A stretch of 64,000 bases of DNA from Krasilnikovozyma curviuscula (Eukaryota; Basidiomycota; Tremellomycetes; Cystofilobasidiales; Mrakiaceae), in assembly GCA_014825775.1 (NCBI GenBank), contig MVAQ01000015.1:1-64000 (forward strand), given 5' to 3'. Below, one piece after another: positions 32,867-45,030 of this stretch; the first letter of the stretch is position 1, and every line of letters begins with the position of its first letter. The position numbers and the translations under genes were made by a program. Below the pieces are notes generated by a model that was not told the origin of the DNA, did not search any database, and saw only the letters and a list, made by a program, of their open reading frames with translations.

Positions 32867-35800
32867 ATGGTAATACTTTCGGAATCGTCAGTTGCTCAGG
32901 AGGTGTTATCTGTCGTAGGAGCTCGAAACGAGGTTGTGATACCTCATCCAGATGGTGACTCTCCTGATGGGGATTACCGTGCAGTTCTACAACAGAACAT
33001 TTCTTCTACTCAGGATGCTGATAATGCTCATTTCGCCGGTAAGAAGGTCGATCGATATCATGTTTGGTTCTGTTGCGATGCTATCGTTACTCTCCTGTTT
33101 CTTTTTAGATTCCTCCTTCAGAGCTAGTTGTACCTCTCAAGGCAACACAAGTACCTTTTCTTACTCTTTCTATGATTCTCTGGCTGCTCCAATTGAGGTG
33201 TTTGCGCCAGCTCCTATTCTCGCAGAGCGCGAAAACAAGTTCACATCCTTTCAAGAGTTCGAGATCTTCGAAGAAGAGGACGCCGTCATCGACGGCGGTG
33301 ATGACGATGATCCAGACTTATCGGGTCTGTTTAATAGGCTTCAGGCTGCGTCAAGGTTGAGTCAGGTCTTTGAGGATGCGTTCCTTCAAGCTCCAGAAAC
33401 TCCTCTCTCATCATCACCTCCTCCTCTTTCACCTCCTTCCTCGGAGTTTGCCAAAAGCATCTTTTCACAGACGACTACACACAGACAAGAAAGTCAAATC
33501 GCCGAAAACGCGTCCCCTTCAGTTGGTAACGACACCTTGTATGATGCTGCGGACTCGAGCATCTCAATCGTCGTCGCAAAGGAGTCACCGCTTTCCAAAG
33601 CATTTTTCAACAGATTCAGAGAAAAAGCAGCCATGCATGGGATTTCCACCTCTACTCCCTCTGCTATAGAGAGTGGCACCAAAGCTGATCAGGTCTCAGG
33701 TAGTCCATCCTCATCAGCCTCAGTTGCCCAGTCTGCCAATTGTCAAGGATCATTTGTTTCCTTTCCCTCGGACGCGGGTGAATCACCAGCGACGCAAGCT
33801 ACGACTGCCGATAACGTAGACACGGATCTTTTCGCGAACTCCTCTGGCGTTTTGGGCATGGATAGCAACACTAGCTCGGGTGCCGCACTATCCAAGATCA
33901 GTAACATTTCAAACCAAGCTGCTCCAATTCCAGCGTTCACCGGTCCAGAGTCTTTGCCATATTGCCGCAATCCATCGTAGGTGATTTTCCTTCTAGCTAG
34001 GCTATCGCTGTCCCAAATTTGGTCGCTGACAACATCTGCGCACTTCCATAGCGGTGTTGAAGGTTCCGTCGTTGACTCTCTAGGTCGAATCATCAACATG
34101 TGGATCCCCTACAAGTCAGATCCAGAGAATGAGTATAAAGAAATCATCTTCCGCAGACCAGGTCAGCCTCCAGTGTGCAACACAGTCACTGGCCAAGAGA
34201 GAGTGCAAATCCCAATTGAGAGATTTGTCATTAAGATTGAAGGCTGTGATTACAAAAGGGTTCCTAGCTGGGCTCATGACCCTTCTTCTCTACCTAGAGG
34301 TAACTTGCCCTTACATCATTTTTCCCCTGCAAGGGGTTGGAGCTTGAGACCCAGGCCTCTTGATCCTACTCGAGCTGCGTTTGCTCCTTCATATCCACCT
34401 AGTTTCTCTGCGCCACCTCTGTCTTCATTCGCCTCCGCTCATCCTCCAAGAGGATTTGATGAAATGATTCCATCTTTCCCTCAAGCTTCCCAGGCCAATC
34501 GCTTGTCTCCAAAACCGTCGTTCTCTCGACCGGCAGTTCCACATTCGTTACCAGCAACAGACTTCCTTCTACTATTCTCAAATATGTTGTCTACCCCAAT
34601 GCTACCAACATCACAATTGCATCAGCAACCAATGTTTTCCAACGATATGTCTGCCTACCCACAACATGCTCCACATCCCGCTGGCTCTCCAATCAATTCA
34701 CCAACACCAGATCCGATGTCTCGCTTGCTTCGAATCAATGCTTTATTAGAAGAGCTCGTTGCGCTTGGAAGTCCCGATCCGAACTGTGAACATGGCATCA
34801 ATTCGACGACAGTCATGACCAACATGATCAATCAGAAGTCGTCCGAACGAGCGGAGGCGCTGCGTCGTGATGAACAATTACAAAAACAGCAACAAGAGCA
34901 TCTTCTTCAGACTTTACGGGAATCGAAACAGTCTCAACCAAATATAATTCCTCACTCAGCACATTCCCCTGCCTTCCAAGAACAGAGCATGTCAACATAT
35001 TTGCCCGCCTTCCTTCGAAGCGACTCATCTTGGAATCGTGAGGAAGATCAGATACTCATGCAGGAATCGCAACGGTTGAACCCTTCATTTGAGCCGTTCT
35101 CGCCAGTTGTTACCCCAGCAGGAGACATCACGAGCACTAATCCATCCATCGTCGTCCAACCACCCCCGCCCGAGGCATCAACAGGCCAGGCTCGTCGCAA
35201 CCGTTACCCAAATCTCCAACTGGCACCTCTACCGCCATCGACTTCCTACATACCATCTTCACCTAGAACTATCTCAAGCCCCTACCCTTACGATTCAGTA
35301 GTCTCAACGCCTGAAGAAGTCGAAGATGTTGCACTGAGCGTTGCTGTTGCTGGAAGGAGAGCCGTCAGCATGGTGGTCCATCCAACTTTCACCACCAAAA
35401 CATCCTCCTCGATATCATCACCCTCTGAACAAAATTCTTTTAATCATGCTTCTCTTAGCGGGGAGAAAAATAATATTTCTTCGATGGAAGGTGATGCCAA
35501 CCGCATCATAGACAACATTGGCGTATCTCGCCAAATCAACTTGAAGGCTGGCGAAGGTAAAGGCTTTCTGAACGGTGGTAGAAGAAGAGCTGGTCTCAGA
35601 GCCAACGCCCCTACATTCTTCGCTACATCACCTCATCCAGCCAGCAATGAATTTGGGCCGTTGAAGAAAGAAAGCAGCGCTGAACCTATTGAGCTAGAAG
35701 ATGGGAATCAGGAAAAGACTTTGTGGAAGATGAAGAGTGAAGTTTCCAAGAAAGATCCAAAGCCAAAGGTATTTATCTCCTCTAGCCAGAAGCATTCTCA

Positions 35801-36162
35801 TCCTCAGGGTTTCAGCTGATTTTGCTCGCTTCTTTTGGTAGCCTCTGTTGGAGACATTGATCCCGAAGTCCAGCGCACCGCTAGCGATTCCAGGGTCACC
35901 ACTTGGTATCTCCAGAAAACAAACTCCAGCCTCCTACGCTGCGGCTCTCGCACCAACCTCCAAGAAACCTGTCCCTCCTTCCAAAGCAGCAAGAATACCA
36001 GTGCCAACTGCGAAAGCAACATCACCAATGCGCCATCCTTTACCGTCACGACCAAAGACACACCATCGTAAGAAAGCAATCTCTTCACGTCTCAACCGCA
36101 TCATATCGAAGAATAACGGTGAGAATATCCAGCCCGAAGTTCCTGCTCAAGTTTCTCCTTGA
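32867..36162 (+). CDS. Large Ser/Pro-rich disordered protein, function unknown
   Basis: I do not recognise a family. The gene has exons 32867-33038, 33109-33976, 34052 to about 35769, and a last exon from about 35843 to 36162; the joins keep phase (HFA to DSSFRASCTS; CRNPS to GVEGSVVDSLGRI; DPKPK to PLLETLIPKSSAP). The protein is about 1,025 residues, rich in S, P, Q and T. Acidic stretches (EIFEEEDAVIDGGDDDDPD) lie early. One more ordered segment, GRIINMWIPYKSDPENEYKE to PIERFVIKIEGCDYKRV (about 34085-34255), looks like a folded module. The C-terminus is basic (RPKTHHRKKAISSRLNRIIS), a likely nuclear or nucleic-acid-contacting end. It may be a lineage-specific regulator. Confidence 0.65.
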
Positions 36163-36631
36163 GTGAAGTGGCCCTTGGGGTTTGCAGAGAACCAGCACGC
36201 CTTTTCAATTCTGTCGCACCATCCAGCAGGTTTTGTCAAAAAGAACGGACCTACCTTGCATGTTTCAGTCTTCAACGCATCAATATTGCCTCAGTTCCCT
36301 TGGACTTTATTCCGGAGCCAGCTCCAATTTACGCTATCTTTCCACTTGCGATTCGCTATTCCAGTCAGTAGTCTTTTTGCATTCCTTCTGTTACTTTTCT
36401 CGTAGTCTCCCACCAAGCTTTTACACTCGCGTCTTGCATTATTAGCCAAAAAAAGAATAAAAACAATACTGCGCTCATTCGCGTCCCCTTTTTCTTGAAG
36501 CAAGTAGACAAGGTCCGCACGTCAGTCTCATGAGGCCAAGTGAAATTTGGATGTAAGGTATATATCATGCGGATATATCGTGCGACGTGAAGCTGGTTCC
36601 CCGTTGATATTTTTTATCGCCGACGATCCAC
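36163..36631. other. Convergent 3' region
   Basis: This lies between the stop of the Ser/Pro-rich gene and the stop of AGM1. It is T-rich, with no coding signal that I can support. Confidence 0.5.
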
Positions 36632-38711
36632 CTATTTGGCGCTTCTGACGAGCTCAGCAACCTGAAGAGCGAGCACTACATGTTATCAAGGAGAAAAAAG
36701 CCATCAGTCTGGGCTATAACGCGGAGTACCAAAGATAGTGAGCCTACTCACTCTCAACATTCCCCATCGTGCTAGCCTCCGCGTAAACCCTTACACAATC
36801 TTCCGTTCCTGAAGGTCTGACGAAAGATCGTCCCATTGGAGTTGCTCCGACGAAATTATCAATCTTCGCCTGAAGGCCTCTAGGAGTGACCAACACCCTT
36901 TCCGCATCTTCAGTGGTAAAGATACTCCTGTCCTTCACTGTCACCTTCATAAGTCGGTTCGGCAGATCGATGTAGCTTGAGTCCCAGTCCTTTGGACCCC
37001 ACTGGCGATGGATCAAAATGACCACAACTAAGAGGAGATCTGAGATTGCGTCACCGACAGTCTGGTTGATTAAGTCGGTTAAGGAAAGGACGTGTTGAAG
37101 GGCAGTAGCTTGACCGGGTGTTTTTGGTTCCATCTCGCGAAGGAGTGAGAGAGCGGTAGGCGAGAATAAGACGGTTCCGTGGCCGTTGGCTTCGAAGTAA
37201 ACACCGATGTCGAAACGTTCGGCTGCATGGTGAAGATGCTTGACCCCTGTAGAAGCGCAGGTAACAGGAAGACGCTGTGAAGCGTACGACGTAAACGGTT
37301 GATATCAGTTGATAAGTTTCAGAACCGGACGGCTTTACAAGATGCGACTGACCTCTTTGAGATAACTGGTACTGCTTCCATTAGCATAAGCAGTCTGGAC
37401 AACTCCGACCTTAATCGAGTCCTTCAATCCAGCTTGTTCGATCAGCTCCACCAGGAAGACAGCTGCTAACGACGCAATTTTGTCACCATCCAGAAGCTTA
37501 AATGCACTGTTCTCATCCAAATAATAGAACACAATTCTATCGGCATCTCCATCTAGAGAGCATGCCAATTCACCAGGTTTCAATGTGACCGAAGGCGGCG
37601 CACTCTGCGAAGTTTTGACGTAGTCGGCGCCGACGTTCAGGTTGAGTATGGCGGGGTTGTTGATGTCCGTGCATGTTGGAAGAAGGGTGAGGATAGATGA
37701 TGGAAGTAGCGGAATAAGCGATTTGAGAGCGTTGGCCCCAACTCCGTTGGCGCAATCGACAAGAAGTGGGGCAGGGAATGCTGATTTCTTTTCCTACTCA
37801 AGTAGCGCACAATAATGTGAAATTGTACAGAGAATTCAACAGGGACTTCACGTACCACCAACTTCTTGAAGGAATCGGCGGTCTTCTCATAATATCCTTC
37901 CAACGTCGGTTTACCAAAGGGGTTAGCAGTGGACGCAGTATTTTCACATCGAACTAAGTAGTGAAGTTGCGGCGTTGTCACAATTCCTTTATCCCAACCC
38001 TCAATTTCGACGACACTCATCGCTTTGAAACCATCTTCAAGTGCTTTGCACAAAGCAGGTCCTGATGGTCTTGTGTCTCTACCAAAGATAACCTTCGGCT
38101 TGACTCTAAGATCGATTCTCTGCTCTTTGACGATTGACTCCAGGGCTTCCTTGAGTTCAGTGGTATCCTGCGCGTTAGCCAGCAATGTTGCTTTTGACTC
38201 CCAAGATGCTTCCAACATCTCTCCTCTTGGGTCGATGAGCTTGACGCCGTTGTCGGCTGCTGGGTTATGTGAGGCTGTGATCATGACACCGATAGTTTGA
38301 CCGTTCTTTTTCATTGACCTGAGAATAGCCAAAAGCCCAGAGCGAAAAATGACGGAGTCTAGGAGTGAAGCTCTAAATGAGATGGAAACACAGGGGTGGT
38401 AGGAGTCAGACAAACGCCTAACAAAACCATGAACGTTTCTTGCAGACGTCACATCCCACCCATTACCAAATCTACAAGACCTCCTCAGTATGTCAACTTT
38501 ATTCAGAGAAAGAGACCTAGCTGAAGCATTTTTGGTGGACAGCGGCTGTACACTCCCGTCGTTCAAGGGAGAAATTCTCCAATCAAAGCAAGACTACTCA
38601 CTCCATTCTGAATCCAGCAGTACCATAGCTGAAACCTTGGAATCCATCACCAGATGGGATGGGATGTTGGTCCGACAACTGGCTGAAAAGCTCCGAATCA
38701 AAGAACGACAT
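36632..38711 (-). CDS. AGM1: Phosphoacetylglucosamine mutase
   Basis: It converts N-acetylglucosamine-6-phosphate to the 1-phosphate, a step to UDP-GlcNAc for chitin, GPI anchors and N-glycans, in the cytosol. The start at 38711 gives MSFFDSELFSQLSDQHPIPS then YGTAGFRM. A 29-nt exon at 38517-38545 bridges in phase to DSVIFRSGLLAILRSM. Family motifs are all present: catalytic serine loop MITASHNPAADNGVK, metal loop CSLDGDADRIVFYY (about 37560), sugar loop YFEANGHGTVLFS (about 37190) and phosphate loop RPSGTEDCVRVYAEA (about 36800). The last exon ends LQVAELVRSAK at 36632. The length of about 560 residues fits the family. Introns number at least six. Confidence 0.92.
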
Positions 38712-38977
38712 CCCCTCTAGCGATGACGACCCATCCACCGTTTCAGAACAAAGGACAAAAGGTCAGTAAGTCCAGTTCAGAGATTGAAACCTTCACAGTG
38801 CAGGTATTCCATCTGATTGTTTGCTTATCATACGAACCTGTTCAGAAAAATGGATCTTTGGGTTTGAGATGAAAGTCAGAACGACACCAGCGAACGCGAG
38901 CAAAAGCCACGCCCCTGTGCACTCAACTTGCATAAGGCCAAATCAAACCTCAACCCTTCTCATAATTTCACATCACT

Positions 38978-39844
38978 ATGGTTCATCCTCTGGCAGTATA
39001 TGTGAGTGATACCTCTTTGCACAGCTTGAAATGCAGCTGAAACTGAGGAATGCCAACCTCCTCGACCTCCCTACAACCCAGACGACTTCTCTACCGCTAC
39101 CCGCAAAGCAACGGACAAGGCAGGAGTACATACTGAGAACTTTGATGACTCTTAGGATTCCCTACGAGAAGTGTGATGTCAGTATGGATGAAAATGGAAA
39201 GAGGCTATGGAGAAGGAAAACGGACAGGATCGCAGGTCGCGAGGGAACTCTTCCTGGGGTAAGCTCTATAATCTACTTTACCATTGCATCTAAGACAGGA
39301 ATGAAATCTGACTGATCTTTCTTTCTGCTTGACTTTCTGATTAAAGTACCTCGTCCGTGGAGAATGGGTCGGCAACTTTGAAGATTTCGAATATGCTGTC
39401 GAGGATGGAATCTTGCCTACTTTCCTGAAACTACATGAGAAAGATGAATTGTGGGAATTTGAGAACAACCCACCACCAGAAGAAGCCACAACCGCGTCCA
39501 GCACAGAACCGTCCGCAGCTCCCCCTCCCCCGTTGTCATTCCCATCTACTACTTCCAGCGACTCACCACAACCAGTCCTAATCCAACAAAAGTACGCAAT
39601 ACGGTCTGCATTCTCTGCTCCTGTCGGCCTGAATCCGAAGAAGAAGGTCTTGACGGAAGCGGAGCAGAAGGAAAAGGACGAAACTGATGCGCAACGAGAG
39701 AAAAGGAGAAAGGAGCTGGCGGAGCAAAGAGCGCTAGAGAAAGAGCAGGATGACGATTTGCTTGTTGCAGCGAAGGGAGACGAGGGAAAGGACGTGACAG
39801 AGGAGGATTTGGATGCGCTGCTCAGGGAGCTAGAGTCGATGTAG
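38978..39844 (+). CDS. SH3BGR-like thioredoxin-fold protein
   Basis: This is a protein with a glutaredoxin-like SH3BGR fold and a long disordered tail; such proteins lack the redox Cys pair and their role is unclear. The start at 38978 gives MVHPLAVY, then an intron of only 35 nt (39002-39036), then LKLRNANLLDLPTTQTT. The fold pattern is RTRQEYILRTLMTLRIPYEK then DENGKRLWRRK and, after an intron near 39259-39346, YLVRGEWVGNFEDFEYAVED. No CxxC is present. The C-terminal half is acidic/basic (TEAEQKEKDETDAQREKRRK), probably one long helix, ending LRELESM at 39844. It starts 266 nt from the divergent AGM1 start. Confidence 0.7.
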
Positions 39845-39960
39845 GTACGACGCCTTGCGAAATCGAGAAGGTACAGATGATCTTCCTACCCTTTTCCGCC
39901 TAACGAATCTCATCTAATATAATCCTCTGGTAAATTATTATATCGGTCTGGCGTCCTCCT

Positions 39961-40437
39961 TCAACTCGGCAAGCTTGCCCTCAACTTGTTGTTCTCCAAT
40001 CCGACTGCAGTAACTTCCATTTCTAGGCTTAACTTTGGTGCTGCTATCTCTCTCAGAACATTCTTTAAATTGTTGATCTCAGGGATGGCGCATTCTGGTT
40101 TCTCTTCCCATCTCGCGAAGGTCGCCTTCACAACTGCGATCTGATATTGAAGGTTATAGATTACAAGAGCTTTCCCTGCGTCGAGCGAAGTCAGTGATCA
40201 GTGATTCCCTCTTGTTCGCCTTGGATATGGACAGGAAGAACAAAGCTTACCGCAGTCAGAGGGGGGAATGAGTGGGAAATAGAGTGAAAGAGATGGGCTA
40301 ACTCATGAGCTACAGTGGGTCTGATCTACTTTCTGTTACTCTGCTACTGCCCAGGTTTTGAGAGCTAGCAATAGAATCAGCCCATAAACGTAGTGGAAGT
40401 AAGAAGCAACCGGGAAGTTCAAAAGAGAGAATGGCAT
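39961..40437 (-). CDS. Small membrane protein, function unknown
   Basis: A three-exon gene of about 118 residues, found from splice signals rather than a single open frame. Exon 1 starts at 40437 (MPFSLLNFPVASYFHYVYGL) and carries a hydrophobic segment (YGLILLLALKTWAVA). An intron of 44 nt leads to exon 2, ending near 40251 (PSLSLYFPLIPPSDC). The last exon, 40175-39961, encodes GKALVIYNLQYQIAVVKATF, a helical C-terminus (EINNLKNVLREIAAPKLSLE) and stop after RASLPS. All phases agree. No family is recognised; one membrane helix plus a soluble helix is all that can be seen. The gene lies between the SH3BGR-like gene, which it faces, and the MFS gene. Confidence 0.5.
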
Positions 40438-40651
40438 GATTTCTGAGACAATTACTTAGCTTTTGCAATTTTATTTTATAATGAGGTTCAGTATTGACAG
40501 GTCGCCCGTCGTATTGCGCAAATCGCATTTGCAGGACTGGTGGACACCACTCACACCAAACCAAGAAGAAGAAATTCATCTGGTCCATCTAGTCATGAGG
40601 TCTAATTTCTATTCAGCTTACAATATCTAAGTGGAATTGATAAGTTGATGT

Positions 40652-42651
40652 TCAATAAGATTCAATTGATTCCCTATCAGTCTCGCCAATGTCACCTTCC
40701 CAGCCGTTCTCCGCCAAATACTGAGTCCACCTTATATCTTCTTCCTCAAGCGAGACCCCTTTTTTGTCCACTAGGAAGAAGAAGGAGAACAGCGCGCCGA
40801 CGAACGAGACTGCTCCGCAGACCATGAACGAGTATCGGAAACCGTACTTGGAGACGACAACTTGGAAAGCGTATGTTGAACAGATACCGCCAATTTTACC
40901 TATGCAGGATATAAAGCCGTAAGCTGTTCCACGCATAGCGCTGGGATATGTCTGAGATACAAGGTCGAGTTAGTCAATCAATACTCAACAGAGGCAGGAA
41001 TGGGAAGAATCGAGCAGGAACATACCTCTACCAAAACCAAGGCGTTCAAATTTGTGGGACCAAAGTCGACAGCAGTCAGAGTCACACCCTACAACAGAGA
41101 ATTCTGTCAATTTTAGACTCATATACGATGACGAAGGGGGCAGGGGAAAGACTCACGTAGAGGATGACAAACAGTGGGACTATCTTTGTAATTTTTTCCC
41201 AAAGACCACCGAGGATGAATGTGAGGACCATGTACAGCACGAAGCCAGCGGTGATCACCTTCACTCTCGAGAAGTACCGACATGCCAGAGCTGATAGAGG
41301 CACTGAGGGCACGATAAATGAGGTAACGAGCAGAGTCCAACACGCAGTGCGAAGAGTAGTTGCTTTGGATCCAAGTACGCTGGTGATAACGGTACCTGAA
41401 AATGTGTTTAATGGATAGTTGGCGAACTGCTGCGCGAACCAAGTGACGAAAGATCCAATGAGTGGTTTCCAATAGAGCTTCAGAAACAACCAGTAAGGAA
41501 CCCTCTTTTTTTGAGCATATTTACTGAAGAGTCTTGAGTTGGTGAGGCGAAGTCGGAAGTAGAGGACTGACAGAATGAGATAGAATTGGCACGAACTGAT
41601 TAGATCCCACAGAAAAATGAGGGTTGTAACCAGGCATTCTAGACTCAAACTCACCTGTCAAAGGCAAACAGCAGCCAATAGCCCATTCTACTCTCCAGAT
41701 GATGTCAAGTTTGTGAAGCTCAGATGGTGTAGAAGATGAATCGTAGCGACTGGCAGCGAGACCGACTGCATGTCAAGTGGCGATTAGGCACTCTCACACT
41801 TTGCCAATAAGAGACAGAAATACTCACCTACAAATACAATGATTGACAAGATCTGTCCACCATACACGGCGGCCTTGGTCGTGTAGATGAACGCGGTACC
41901 ACGCTCGACGGTACTCTTCTCGCCTGCCTCAATTGCTTGAGCAGAAACAGCAGGGTATTCACCACCAGCACCAAACCCAATAATACCTCGTCCTACGGTG
42001 ATGATCCAGAAGATGTCTGGCCCCCCAGCAGCGCACCCAATGATGCCTCCGACGACGACGAAAGCGGTCGTCATCAAGATGGAGGACTTTCGAGATATAC
42101 GGTCTGTCATGAGCCCGACACAAATCTGACCAAGAATGGTTCCCACTAGCAGGGCTGTTGAACGTTTCAGCGGGGTGAGGTCAGTGGCGGATAGCGCAGT
42201 GGGAAATTTGACGACTAGGCACGATTTGGATAGTGCAACTCACCATTGGAAACCCTCGTTTGAACGCTACTTGAGTATTCTTTGGGATAGAGCTTTTTGA
42301 AGATGACATTTCCAGTCGTGAGCTACAGGAAGACCAAGCGGTCAATTTTGATTCCCATTCTTCCGCACGATTGATGGGCGGCGCAGGCGACTAACCAGCG
42401 AATTCTGATATCCATCTGAGATAGGCCGCATTGTCAGCATAGAATCGAGAGAGCAATAAGATTATAAACTGACCAGCAGTCAGAGCAAGTCCGCTTGCAA
42501 GCAGTGAAATGAGGGCCCATCTTCGAGCTTTGGCTGTCGGCAGCTCATCCACATAGTCGTCTGGTGTGGTGGGTATTGCGACGTTGTCCTTTTCCTTGCT
42601 GTCCAGTTCTTCTTCCGCCCTTGGACTGGAGGACAGCTCCTGGAGATCCAT
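40652..42651 (-). CDS. MFS transporter, GIT1-like glycerophosphodiester/phosphate family
   Basis: This is a plasma-membrane major facilitator of about 500 residues, nearest in motifs to Git1-type glycerophosphoinositol and phosphate symporters. The start at 42651 gives MDLQELSSSPRAEEELDSKE. Then come a first helix (ALISLLASGLALTA), DGYQNSLLTTGNVIFKK, the loop 2-3 motif GLMTDRISRKSS, the helix 4 signature GRGIIGFGAGGEYPAVSAQA, and helix 5 with AVYGGQILSIIVFV. A central loop precedes the second half (KLYWKPLIGSFVTWFAQQFA). GPTNLNALVLVETYPSAMRG and AFQVVVSKYGFRYSFMVCGA mark the last helices. It ends in a charged tail (DIRWTQYLAENGWEGD) at 40652. About eight short introns. The substrate is inferred from family resemblance only. 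Confidence 0.82.
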
Positions 42652-43229
42652 TATTGGCGAGAGGGTTGTGGTCGGGGACGGGAAGGCGATCAGCAAAAAA
42701 TAAACTGGAGGAGACTGGGGTTGAAATGATTCATCGAAACGAACCTATAAGTTGGGGCAAAGTACTGCGATCTTCCTCCCTTTTGATGAGGACTGTAGCC
42801 AGATTGTTCACCTCTGACCATACAGGAACAGATCTACAGTCGAGAGGACCTATTGACAATATTCTAATGCTGCTGTTCTTAGGAGCCAAAACACGGGGAC
42901 CGGTTCCTATACGGAAAAACATGTTAATTAATTCAAGAAAAACGCTGACCTCTTCTGTTCACCTCAAAATTCACCTACATCTATCTGTAAACCCTTTTCT
43001 CGCTAGAGAGCTTTGAACGAAAAATCAGCAAGAAATTTGGACGTGTTCAGCCTCAATGAGCTTTGACGCGTAGCGAGAAAACATGCCTTTCACCTCGAGA
43101 ACCACAGCAATCCAGAAATCTGAACCCGTCACCAAATCCAGCTTTCCAAACCAGTCTGATTAAACCCAGCTACAGTCCACCTATAATCAACTCCAACGCT
43201 ATTGATCAGCCAACAGGCAGGGAATAAAA
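42652..43229. other. Divergent promoter region
   Basis: The MFS gene and DUO1 start away from each other across about 580 nt. No coding sequence is supported here. Confidence 0.5.
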
Positions 43230-44567
43230 ATGGACTCGTTTCAGCTGTCGGATGACAAGTTTGGCGATGACTTGCTCGACACTTCCATGAACTTCAACGA
43301 CATGAGCCTACACAGCGGATCCTTTGAAGGGGATTCGACCCTCGACACCCCACAAGCCAACTTGCTCAAGCCAGGGACGTCGACGAATAAACCCAGGTTT
43401 AGTCTTTTTGCTGCTCCTTCCCAGTCCTCGCAGGATTCTACATCAACGCATCACAAGCACCCTGCAGCTTCACAGTCCTCATATCAGTTTGAGGGTGAGA
43501 GTTTCGATGCTGGAGGAGAGGCAGAGCTGAGTTATACAGAGGAAACCGAAAGACATGACGAGCAACAACACCAACAGCAACACCAGCAGCAACACAGCGA
43601 CTCTCAGCTACACGATGATGACGAAGAAGGTGGATCAATTCTGACGATGGCTGAACTGAGGCATGATCCTTCAAGGCCAGTGCCTAGTTCACCTGGAAGA
43701 GACGCTCGATTACAGGTCAGTGCAACGACCTTTGAGCTTTCCGGAACGCGTTCTTCTCACTGATGACGATATTCATGGGAATTTAGACTCAACTACAAGA
43801 ACTTCAAGCTATGAATGCAGTGTTTGATAAGTATGCTGAAGCGCTAGAGTCCGCGAGGGGCCACAACGAGGTGAAATGACTTCCCTAGCAGTGCTACGTC
43901 TCACTCTAACCCTGTGCTTCTTTTCAAATAGCGACTGGCAAACCAAGCTCTTCAGACATCGCTGCTGCTGAATCAGTACATCAACATCTTGAATCAGACA
44001 GCTCATACGTCCAACTTGGTGCTGCATCCCGGGTGGGAAGGATCAAAAGACGTAAGTTTTACCTTCTGCAATCGATGTTAAAATGAAAAGGACTGATATG
44101 TGTGCATATCTCTCAAAACTAACAGGACGAAGAAAAGCTCATTCAGGAACAACTTCGCCAGCAAAGAGAGGAAGAGGAACGAGTTGCCGCAGCAGAAGCT
44201 CAAGCTGAAGCAGCACGACGAGAGAAGGAACGTCAAGCTGCTGAGCGGGCTGCTGCTACGTCTTCTCGTGGTGGTGTGTCTGCAGGTAGGGGTGGCAGTG
44301 TGAGAGGTGGATCTGTGACGAGAGGTCGCGTGGTATCTGGCAGTCGAGGAGGTAAGCAGTCGGCTTTCCCTTCAGCTCATGAGGGACCACAATCACTTTT
44401 TGTACTTTACTCATTCTTTTCTGTAAAACGTCTTTTGTATGGTAGGTGCGAACTCATTGGGTAAAGAGACTGGTATTCCTGCACCTCGCCCTACCTCCGC
44501 CGCTGGTGGTAGAGCCAATTACTCGAGCGTGAAGAGTTCTGGATATGGACCTACAAAGAGAACTTAG
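43230..44567 (+). CDS. DUO1: DASH complex subunit Duo1
   Basis: This is a subunit of the DASH/Dam1 ring that couples kinetochores to spindle microtubules. The start at 43230 gives MDSFQLSDDKFGDDLLDTSM. A disordered, Gln/His-rich stretch (about 43560-43600) precedes the core: LRHDPSRPVPSSPGRDARLQ, then after introns TQLQELQAMNAVFDKYAEAL, NERLANQALQTSLLLNQYIN and ILNQTAHTSNLVLHPGWEG, the conserved Duo1 helices ending in the W-x-G motif. A coiled coil (QEQLRQQREEEERVAAAEAQ) and an RG-rich basic tail (SRGGVSAGRGGSVRGGSVTR) follow, ending GYGPTKRT at 44567. The RG tail could bind microtubules or nucleic acid. The long N-terminal extension is unusual relative to yeast Duo1. Confidence 0.85.
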
Positions 44568-45030
44568 ATGGATAATAATTTACTGGGTAGAGGGGGATAA
44601 TGATGGGGCACCTACAGGGCCCGCCTCCCTGGAATTGGTGCTCTCTTCTTGCAAGGTTTTGGCTAAGCGCCCGTCTCCTGCTTTGTCTCTTCTTGTACAT
44701 TAGCAGAAGTTCACCTAGCAAGAGGATAAGATAGGTTCTGAAAGCGAGTCAAGCGCGCAAACAAGCAAGTAGACCTCTTTTTCAAAGGTGGCCACGAAAA
44801 GAAAACTGGATTTCGAACAAATCCAGAGACCTCTGTCGCCTGCCCAACCTTTCCCTCGTCCCTCACCCAGTCGCGTGCTCTCGGGTCTCACCTCAGTACC
44901 CTACTGCATTTATCACTCCAGCATCACGTACGTGTCTCCTATTTTCAACTTCTCCAACTGGAACGACGTGAAAACTGAGCGCCCCCTCGTTTTTCACCAC
45001 CTGTAGTTCCCCTCCCACCTCTTTAGTGCC
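44568..45030. other. Intergenic
   Basis: This holds the DUO1 3' region and the promoter of the next plus-strand gene. I see nothing else in it. Confidence 0.5.

Noticed and set aside
33743..34099. 118-codon minus-strand frame
   Set aside because: Antisense to the Ser/Pro-rich gene, spanning one of its introns; no motif.
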